Below, piece after piece: positions 6,903-11,775 of a stretch of DNA of 11,775 nt. The notes under the pieces are model-generated. The model was not told where the DNA came from. It made no database searches and saw only the letters and a program-made list of their open reading frames with translations. The position numbers and the translations under genes are program-made. The stretch comes from Candidatus Desantisbacteria bacterium CG1_02_38_46 (GTDB lineage: Bacteria > Desantisbacteria > UBA1551 > UBA1559), in contig MNUO01000006.1 in NCBI GenBank assembly GCA_001871015.1, positions 1 to 11,775 on the forward strand. Direction: 5' to 3'. How positions within the stretch are numbered: the stretch's first letter is position 1; each line of letters begins with the position of its first letter.

Positions 6903-7920
6903 AATAGCAAAGAGTATCAATAGTTTTTCCCATTGCTATTACATTTAAAAGATTCGCTCCTCTATCAATAGAATTGGAACTACTTAAAATCCATCCTCCA
7001 TTCTTACCTACATTTTCAAATAATTCTTTTATTCCCTCTTCCACATCAGCAGTAGTTCCCCGAGCAATGATATTCATATTTAGATTGCCAATCAAACAAA
7101 CTTTTTCCCCGTAAATTTCTTTTATTTCTTTTATATTCATTGCTGCCGGTTCAATAGGATGGATTCCATCCATCCCTAAATTCAGTACACTTTCCATAAT
7201 TGGTAATGTATTCCCATCGGTATGAAAAACCCAGGGACATTTTATTTCAGCAGCAATTTTTTTAAAGTGAGGATAAAATAATTTTTCCCATTGTTCAGGA
7301 GTAATAAAAGGACCCTGTCCAAAAGCCAAATCATCACCAATAGTCAAAAAGTCTGGCTTAAATTCCATAAAACAATGAATGATTTTTGTATAAACATCCA
7401 CATAGAAATCAAGCATCGCTTCAATTAATTCTTGATTTTCAAAAAGAGCATAGCAAAAATCTTCAAAGCCAATTCCCTCCACTGTATTCTCAAATCCAAA
7501 ATGGGTTTGAAAAGAACTTGCTATTCCTTCTTTTTTTGTCTCCTCAATAAAAATCTTGGCACATTTATAGAAGGTATCATCAATTAAAGGAGGTAGATTT
7601 GAAATAGCATGGCGAAAATCCTCTATTGATTTTATTGTTCCTCCAGAATAAGCAGGACCTTTTTCTCCAGCAAAGCCCGGTCCCCAGCGTTTTAAAGCAA
7701 GAGCGTCAAGATTAATTTTCTTTGCCAGTCTAATCCATTTTTTTAACTGTTCTCTATATTCCTGGGGATTTTCTAAAGGAAAAAAGCCTGAACCTTCTTC
7801 TTTGAATTCCTCTTTTAAAATTGCACTTGCTACAAGAGGAGAAAAACTTATCTCTATCCAGGGAGGTCGGTCAGGTTTTTTAAGATTTAAAGCCATTAAA
7901 ACTCTTTCTCTCGAATCCAT
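6901..7920 (-). CDS. URO-D-like protein (uroporphyrinogen decarboxylase / MtaA superfamily), non-canonical
   Basis: The 339-aa cytoplasmic protein matches the URO-D superfamily along its length: N-terminal SRERVLMALNLKKPDRPP, GDDLAFGQGPFITPEQW (195-211), VFHTDGN (231-237), GIHPIEPAAMNI (252-263), LIGNLNMN (276-283) and SSSNSIDRG (313-321). The superfamily contains haem-pathway decarboxylases and zinc-dependent corrinoid methyltransferases (MtaA, CmuA). Here the zinc-ligand pattern of the methyltransferases (His-x-Cys plus a late Cys) is not visible: position 235 is Asp and the late site reads SSSNS. It also lacks an obvious haem-gene context. It is therefore a member of the uncharacterised branch common in polysaccharide-degrading PVC-type bacteria, and its reaction is unknown. 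The ATG starts one base after the LacI stop and no strong SD is seen, which suggests translational coupling. Confidence 0.82.
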   Translation of the reverse strand: MDSRERVLMALNLKKPDRPPWIEISFSPLVASAILKEEFKEEGSGFFPLENPQEYREQLKKWIRLAKKINLDALALKRWGPGFAGEKGPAYSGGTIKSIEDFRHAISNLPPLIDDTFYKCAKIFIEETKKEGIASSFQTHFGFENTVEGIGFEDFCYALFENQELIEAMLDFYVDVYTKIIHCFMEFKPDFLTIGDDLAFGQGPFITPEQWEKLFYPHFKKIAAEIKCPWVFHTDGNTLPIMESVLNLGMDGIHPIEPAAMNIKEIKEIYGEKVCLIGNLNMNIIARGTTADVEEGIKELFENVGKNGGWILSSSNSIDRGANLLNVIAMGKTIDTLCY

Positions 7921-7921
7921 T

Positions 7922-8935
7922 TTAATTTTTTGGAGAGAGGCAACTTCCTCTTTCTATAATTGTTGGTTCTAAAATTATACTTTTTACTTTCTCACCGTCA
8001 ATCATTTTTAACAGCAATTCTCCTGCTTTTTCACCTATTTCAAATTTGGGTTGGTTTATAGAAGTTAAAGATGGATTAGTGAAATTGCATATATCCAGAT
8101 TGTCAAAACCTATAATAGAAACATCTTCGGGGACTTTAATTCCTTTTTCTTGTAGAGCATTCATGATATAAATTGCCGATCGATCATGCTGGGCAAAAAG
8201 AGCGGTAATTTTTTGAGAAGAATTAAGATAATATTTAGCAAAATTTAGTCTCTGTTCTTCTATATTGTTTCCAAATTCATTTAAAGGAAAAGAATAGTCT
8301 TTTAAACTCTCTTTATTTATTGCTGTACAATATCCTCTATGTCTTTGAAAAAAATCAAGACTAGTAGGTTCTAAAGAACCTATATAACCTATTCTTTTAT
8401 GCCCTAATGAAAATAAATATTTAGTAGCGATATATCCACCCTTGAAATTATCCACTACTACACTGGGAATTTTCCTGTGAGAAGAAAGAGAAAAACATAT
8501 ACTAACCAAAGGCCTTTTTTTACTTACTATTTCTATATTTCTAGACGCATAATGAGTAGGATTAAGAATTATTCCATCCACCTGTTTATAATCCAGAACT
8601 TCCAAATATTTTCTTTCTAATTGAAAATTTCCTTTTGTATTATAGAGAATTGTACTATAATCTTGCTTATCCATTTTAGATTGAATTCCTTCAATAATTT
8701 CTGGATAAAATGAAGAGTGGATATTAAGCATAACCAGACCAATTAGACTGGTTCGGCCCTTAGCCATCATTCGTGCAGGAATATTAGGGTGGTAATTCAG
8801 TTCCTTAATAACAGAAAGTATTCTTTCCTTAGTTTTCTTACTAATACGAATTTGTGTTTCCTTATTATTAAAAACTAAAGAGGCAGTGGTTAACGAAACC
8901 CCAGCTTTTTGGGCGACATCTCTAAGAGTGTACAT
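7922..8935 (-). CDS. LacI-family transcriptional regulator
   Basis: The 337-aa protein has the standard length and layout of LacI/GalR regulators. An N-terminal helix-turn-helix (residues about 1-48: TLRDVAQKAGVSLTTASLVFNN) is followed by a hinge (ARMMAKGRT, 54-62) and a periplasmic-binding-protein-like sugar-sensing domain (about 62-335), which includes HKRIGYIG and VSIIGFDNLDICNFTNPSLTSI. The family binds palindromic operators as a dimer and responds to a sugar or sugar derivative; the ligand cannot be read from the sequence. It is the first gene of the operon and is followed directly by the URO-D-like and LamG genes, so it probably controls them and itself. AGAGGGG lies three bases before the ATG at 8935. 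Confidence 0.92.
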   Translation of the reverse strand: MYTLRDVAQKAGVSLTTASLVFNNKETQIRISKKTKERILSVIKELNYHPNIPARMMAKGRTSLIGLVMLNIHSSFYPEIIEGIQSKMDKQDYSTILYNTKGNFQLERKYLEVLDYKQVDGIILNPTHYASRNIEIVSKKRPLVSICFSLSSHRKIPSVVVDNFKGGYIATKYLFSLGHKRIGYIGSLEPTSLDFFQRHRGYCTAINKESLKDYSFPLNEFGNNIEEQRLNFAKYYLNSSQKITALFAQHDRSAIYIMNALQEKGIKVPEDVSIIGFDNLDICNFTNPSLTSINQPKFEIGEKAGELLLKMIDGEKVKSIILEPTIIERGSCLSPKN

Positions 8936-8960
8936 TTTCCCCTCTTATATCTTGCTAAAT

Positions 8961-8976
8961 CTGTTTACCTTAACAG
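8961..8976. promoter_or_regulatory. Candidate LacI-family operator
   Basis: CTGTTTACCTTAACAG is an imperfect palindrome with perfect five-base outer arms (CTGTT/AACAG) and one further matched pair inside. It begins six bases after the -10 box and so covers the expected transcription start. An even-length palindrome at the start site next to a LacI-family gene suggests autorepression. This is inferred; no second copy was found in the window. Confidence 0.4.
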
Positions 8977-8981
8977 CCTAT

Positions 8982-9010
8982 AGTATAGCATATTTTTCCT
9001 GATTTGTCAA
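8982..9010 (-). promoter_or_regulatory. Sigma70-type promoter of the LacI / URO-D-like / LamG operon
   Basis: Read on the minus strand there is a perfect -35 box TTGACA (9005-9010), a 17-bp spacer and a -10 box TATACT (8982-8987), preceded by TGC to give an extended -10. The expected start is near 8975, giving a leader of about 40 nt to the ATG at 8935. The large IS ends only 23 bp upstream of the -35 box at 9034, so the core promoter is intact but any distal activator site has been displaced. Confidence 0.8.
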
Positions 9011-9027
9011 GTCTACGCATTAAATTG

Positions 9028-9033
9028 TCAATT
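9028..9033. repeat. Left copy of target-site duplication (TCAATT) of the large IS
   Basis: TCAATT abuts the left inverted repeat at 9034 and is repeated at 11445-11450 immediately outside the right inverted repeat. Confidence 0.8.
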
Positions 9034-9051
9034 CAGGAAGTCCGTCCCTTT
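9034..9051. repeat. Left terminal inverted repeat of the large IS (18 bp, perfect)
   Basis: CAGGAAGTCCGTCCCTTT is identical to the reverse complement of 11427-11444. It lies 17 bp beyond the transposase stop codon. Confidence 0.92.
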
Positions 9052-9068
9052 GAGCATTAATGTAAACT

Positions 9069-11312
9069 CTAAAACTTGACATTATTAGTTTCCATTCCTT
9101 CCACCCACATCCAGATCCGCTGACCATCTAACGTATGAAGATTGCTGGCATTAAATTTCGTACACCCATATTCTACAGTCTTCTGTAAATCAGGTTCGTC
9201 ATATGAATGCAATGTCACATCTATCCGCCTCTTTCTTACCTTAACATATCCGTCCTGGTGATAAAACGCCCTCATCATTGATTCCATAGTATAGGAATGA
9301 TATTCCTGGGGAAAATACTGCCTTTTTACATAATGGGAAAGATTGGTTAATAATATTTTGAAGTTGCTCATAATATAATCTTTCTCTGTTCTTATTTCGT
9401 AGAGCACTTCCTCAAGATTTAAGGTAGCAAGTTCTCTTTGCCTGCTTTCTCTTGTTGAAATCAATCCCTTAAGATACTGCTCCTTATTTCTTAATTTCTG
9501 CTCTAAGATAGATAAATGTTTTGGATACTCTTCACTTAATTTAACTAATTTTTCTTCTGTAAGTTTAAGATTTCTTAAAAGTTCTTGCCTCTTTTCTACG
9601 TTGTTAATTCGGGAAAGAGAGAGATAAAGTTCGCGACTTTCTTTCTTCAACAATTCCTTGTGGCTCTGGTATATTTCTTCTAAAGTCTGGAGTTCTTTTT
9701 TCACCTTTTCTACTTCTCTTGTGGCCACATTAATATTTCTTGTTAGTCCGCGCAAGTTCTCCTCTATCTCTTCTTTCTTGCGCAGGATAACGCGGTTTTC
9801 TACCTCTCTCTTTTTATAGCCATGATTGCTATCAAATTTTATTGCAGACATCATATCCTTAAAAATATTCTCCTGGTTGGGCCAGCGGTCAAAATATCTC
9901 TTTGCTATTCTTGCAATATCCTGTTCTTCTTTTTTTCTTAGGTTGGTAATAATAGGAATAAGTTTTTCTCTACCTTCTATTTGTTTCTTTACCAGTGCCA
10001 CCCTTACCGCATACTTCCTTTTTTCTTTGCGGTCTTTTAATTCATAGCTGGCCTCGGCCACCCATGCTAATACCTTTTTTATGTGGCCTTCCTTATCCTT
10101 TTCCACCTTTAAAGGCTTAAAATCTTCTTTGAGGTCAAAACTTTCTATTCCCTTATACTGATTATCCCGCAAGAGGGTAATAAAATATTTCTTGCGACTG
10201 TCAAATTCTTCAAATATTTTCAAGGAGAGACCTTCCCGGTCAAAGATGACCGCCTTCATTATTCTTTTTCCTATGGCATTCTCAAAAGCATCAATGAGAT
10301 TGAACATTATCCCGGGCAGTCTTGAATCCCCGGGGCAAGTCAGAAGTATGAGAGGATTTCCTTTAGAAGAGTGGATAAAAAATTGGTGCAGTCCCCTTTC
10401 TGCTCGCTTAAGGGTAGTGAAAAATACCCTGGGAATATTTTTGCTACTCCAGACATGCTTGGCATGACCATCGATGTAAAAATAACTTCCATCTTCAAGT
10501 TCTATTTCAATACACAGGGTTTCTATGTAACATTGGGCTAAGGCTTCACTCATTATTTTCGGTATAGGCAATTTATCAATTTCACAGAGAAACTTATCAA
10601 GGGTATTATAGCTGTACCTCGTACCTGAACCTGTCAATATTCCCAGCCCCCGCTTGTGATACTTCAATAGGTGATATGGCCTTTCCATCCCAAACATAGG
10701 AAGGTAAAGCAGGCTTTGCACCTTCTTCCTGATTGTCTGGGGCGAAGAATGCAACACCTTCCACGAAGGGACTGTCTCTGCTTTACTCAAATATTCATCC
10801 AGACCTTTTAAAATTATTTCTGTTATTGTCTTTACTCCTTCCATGTCACTATCTGCACCCTTTAGAAAATATACTCCTGCATGATCTACAGCTATACCTT
10901 TCTGGTAATCTATCTTCTCTTTTCGGGGCCTGCCACGAAAAAACTTCTGCCCCAACTGTCTTATTATCTGTGTCAGCCACACCCGACTTAAAACTTGTCC
11001 AAATCGGTGTTTGAGAAGTTCGTTCAATTCCCGAGAATTTATTTCTGGGCGGGATTCTTTTTGGACCTTGATGAATTCTATTACTTCATGCGTTGCCTTG
11101 CGTCTCTTCCCTCCACGGCGATGGTCCAGTAAGGCAGCAAATCCTTCTCTTTGGTAGCGTTTTTTTAAACTCCACCACTGGGTCCGGCTCAGCTTGAAAA
11201 GGGATTTTCTCATTATCTGGGATAGTTTTTTTCCTTTTATCCATCGCTGGATTATTTTCTCTTTCTCCCTGGCCTTTTTGAATTGCGATAATCGGTATTG
11301 TGGCTCTTTCAT
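9069..11312 (-). CDS. Large DDE transposase with coiled-coil insertion (747 aa)
   Basis: This is the transposase of the surrounding 2411-bp IS. Residues about 1-125 form paired helix-turn-helix DNA-binding regions (with SRTQWWSLKKRYQREG near 42-57, then a second HTH with LTQIIRQLG). A basic patch (FFRGRPRKEK, 124-133) leads into the RNase H-like core. Candidate catalytic acids are D281 (YFYIDGHAKHVW), D358 (AVIFDREGLS) and E481 (WPNQENIFKDMM). A Lys/Glu-rich coiled coil spans about 505-625, and a small C-terminal domain (660-747) contains IDVTLHSYDEP and LDGQRIWMWVEG. A longer frame could start with TTG at 11351, but that TTG is the first half of the -35 box TTGACA and cannot be in the transcript; ATG 11312 is chosen. 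No SD precedes it, and only about four nucleotides of leader are expected. Intact and probably active. Confidence 0.88.
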   Translation of the reverse strand: MKEPQYRLSQFKKAREKEKIIQRWIKGKKLSQIMRKSLFKLSRTQWWSLKKRYQREGFAALLDHRRGGKRRKATHEVIEFIKVQKESRPEINSRELNELLKHRFGQVLSRVWLTQIIRQLGQKFFRGRPRKEKIDYQKGIAVDHAGVYFLKGADSDMEGVKTITEIILKGLDEYLSKAETVPSWKVLHSSPQTIRKKVQSLLYLPMFGMERPYHLLKYHKRGLGILTGSGTRYSYNTLDKFLCEIDKLPIPKIMSEALAQCYIETLCIEIELEDGSYFYIDGHAKHVWSSKNIPRVFFTTLKRAERGLHQFFIHSSKGNPLILLTCPGDSRLPGIMFNLIDAFENAIGKRIMKAVIFDREGLSLKIFEEFDSRKKYFITLLRDNQYKGIESFDLKEDFKPLKVEKDKEGHIKKVLAWVAEASYELKDRKEKRKYAVRVALVKKQIEGREKLIPIITNLRKKEEQDIARIAKRYFDRWPNQENIFKDMMSAIKFDSNHGYKKREVENRVILRKKEEIEENLRGLTRNINVATREVEKVKKELQTLEEIYQSHKELLKKESRELYLSLSRINNVEKRQELLRNLKLTEEKLVKLSEEYPKHLSILEQKLRNKEQYLKGLISTRESRQRELATLNLEEVLYEIRTEKDYIMSNFKILLTNLSHYVKRQYFPQEYHSYTMESMMRAFYHQDGYVKVRKRRIDVTLHSYDEPDLQKTVEYGCTKFNASNLHTLDGQRIWMWVEGMETNNVKF

Positions 11313-11322
11313 TCTGCCATAT

Positions 11323-11351
11323 AGTATAGCACAAAAAACCAAAAATGTCAA
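11323..11351 (-). promoter_or_regulatory. Promoter of the large-IS transposase
   Basis: Read on the minus strand there is TTGACA (11346-11351), a 17-bp spacer and TATACT (11323-11328) with an extended -10 TGC. The -10 box is only ten bases from the ATG at 11312, so the mRNA should be nearly leaderless. The twelve bases TGCTATACTATA are identical to those at the operon promoter near 8979-8990. Confidence 0.78.
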
Positions 11352-11426
11352 GTTTTATTGTTTGCATTTTTTTAGCTATTACTTTTTTCAAGATTTTATC
11401 TCGGTAATTAGCCATTTTTTGCTTTA

Positions 11427-11444
11427 AAAGGGACGGACTTCCTG
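11427..11444. repeat. Right terminal inverted repeat of the large IS (18 bp, perfect)
   Basis: This is the exact reverse complement of 9034-9051. It is followed directly by the TCAATT duplication. Confidence 0.92.
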
Positions 11445-11450
11445 TCAATT
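11445..11450. repeat. Right copy of target-site duplication (TCAATT) of the large IS
   Basis: It is identical to 9028-9033 and lies directly outside the right inverted repeat. It also touches the outer edge of the small IS remnant that starts near 11458. Confidence 0.8.
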
Positions 11451-11455
11451 AAAAA

Positions 11456-11503
11456 TTAAAAGTGGACTGTTTTTGAACGATTTAAAGATTAAAAGTGGAC
11501 TGT
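11456..11503 (+). repeat. Tandem copies of the IS end motif TTAAAAGTGGACTGT
   Basis: The 15-base motif TTAAAAGTGGACTGT occurs at 11456-11470 and again at 11489-11503, 33 bp apart. An inverted partial copy lies at 11681-11693. This spacing, about three helical turns, fits two transposase-binding sites at one end of the remnant element. Confidence 0.7.
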
Positions 11504-11691
11504 GATAAGTTTAAACCTTTGTCATAGGAAAATTTGAAAAATTAGTCGTAAAGCACCTTTGCATGAAGAAGTTGAACTTCGCCTTTTCCTTGATGAAGAA
11601 ACAGACCTGGTAGAAGTCAGATTCTGGCATGAAAAAGAATTATTAGGAACCCAAAGAGTTAAAAAAACTGATTTGAATTTAGTCCACTTTT
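11458..11691 (+). mobile_element. Internally deleted IS481-like remnant (MITE-like, about 234 bp)
   Basis: AAAAGTGGACT at 11458-11468 and AGTCCACTTTT at 11681-11691 form 11-bp perfect inverted ends (13 bp if the adjoining TT/AA are counted). AAAATT occurs immediately outside both ends (11452-11457 and 11692-11697), a possible 6-bp duplication, though it is low in complexity. The left end has a second copy of the end motif at 11491-11502, as expected for a double transposase-binding site. Between the ends only the last part of a transposase gene remains. It may be mobilised in trans by a full-length relative, but none is visible here. Confidence 0.65.
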
Positions 11692-11693
11692 AA
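11538..11693 (+). pseudogene. C-terminal fragment of an IS481-like transposase
   Basis: An open stretch of 51 codons follows an in-frame TGA at 11535 and ends with TAA at 11691. It encodes a charged segment with LHEEVELRLFLDEETDLVEV, then RFWHEKELLGTQ and VKKTDLNLVHF. This resembles the C-terminal beta domain of IS481-type transposases, where a residue pattern like EVRFW and LGT is followed by a short tail ending at the inverted repeat. The catalytic domain and HTH are absent, so it is non-functional. It is the only plus-strand coding trace in the window. The stop codon overlaps the end of the right inverted repeat. Confidence 0.65.
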
Positions 11694-11697
11694 AATT

Positions 11698-11775
11698 TAG
11701 CTAACAGAAAATAATAAAAATAACGAATTCCAATAACGAAATCCCTGCTGATCAACTTTTACCCGACTTTGATTA
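11698..11775. other. Window end, no feature supported
   Basis: Neither strand holds a supported gene here. A nine-base direct repeat AATAACGAA occurs at 11719-11727 and 11732-11740. One minus-strand frame is open from the window edge to a TAA near 11700, but it is only about 25 codons long and has no recognisable character. Confidence 0.4.

Larger units (their letters stand above)
9034..11444 (-). mobile_element. Complete IS element, 2411 bp, with single large DDE transposase
   Basis: The element is bounded by 18-bp perfect inverted repeats (CAGGAAGTCCGTCCCTTT at 9034-9051 and its reverse complement at 11427-11444) and flanked by the 6-bp direct repeat TCAATT. It carries one gene, 9069-11312, which almost fills it, with a promoter at 11323-11351. 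It sits just upstream of the operon promoter. Perfect ends and duplication indicate a recent insertion. The IS family is not certain; the long transposase with a coiled-coil insertion does not match the classical IS481, IS3 or IS4 size range. Confidence 0.9.

Noticed and set aside
6901-7920. True haem-pathway HemE
   Set aside because: The HTDGN and SSSNSI segments and the sugar-operon context fit the uncharacterised URO-D-like branch rather than HemE; no other haem gene is nearby.
11086-11448. 120-codon minus-strand frame overlapping the large-IS transposase start and the right inverted repeat
   Set aside because: It overlaps the transposase N-terminus in another frame, begins outside the IS, and shows no recognisable domain; it is a shadow frame.
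11698-11775. Minus-strand partial gene entering from the right edge
   Set aside because: Only about 25 codons are open before a stop, without recognisable motifs.

Overview
The window is AT-rich bacterial DNA in which almost every gene reads on the minus strand. A LacI-type regulator, a URO-D-like protein and very large secreted LamG/glycosidase-like proteins stand next to each other. That mix, together with strong sigma70-type promoters and many IS elements, resembles polysaccharide-utilisation loci of PVC-type lineages (Omnitrophota, Lentisphaerota and relatives). The lineage is an inference from gene style only; no marker gene is present.

Layout, in the direction of transcription (right to left). 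At 11458-11691 lies a short internally deleted IS remnant that keeps both ends and the last ~50 codons of an IS481-like transposase on the plus strand. A complete 2411-bp IS (9034-11444; 18-bp perfect inverted repeats; TCAATT duplication) carries one 747-aa DDE transposase with a long coiled-coil insertion. Just downstream of its left end is a near-consensus promoter (8982-9010) with a palindromic operator candidate (8961-8976). This promoter drives a tight operon: LacI-family regulator (7922-8935), URO-D-like protein (6901-7920), and a 1397-aa secreted modular protein (2698-6891: signal peptide, LamG, beta domains, TIM-barrel-like core, C-terminal beta-sandwich). A possible 40-codon ORF and a strongly structured, hairpin-rich intergenic segment (2465-2580) follow. 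Then comes a second secreted protein with Big_1-like and LamG modules (2440 down past position 1). That gene is broken by a 1389-bp IS481-like element (647-2035). Removing the element and one copy of the 6-bp duplication ATGCAC restores one continuous frame.

Working together: the likely theme is sensing, binding and breaking down of an extracellular glycan. LacI would sense an intracellular sugar signal, and the large secreted protein would bind and perhaps cleave the polymer. The LamG/Big_1 protein would be a surface or matrix partner, now disrupted. The role of the URO-D-like protein is unknown; it has lost the cysteine zinc ligands of the corrinoid-methyltransferase branch. I see no defence system, CRISPR array, tRNA or rRNA. 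The most unusual items are the architecture of the 1397-aa protein, the operon pairing with a non-canonical URO-D homologue, the G9 tract inside the large gene, the structured intergenic element, and the cleanly readable IS insertion history.
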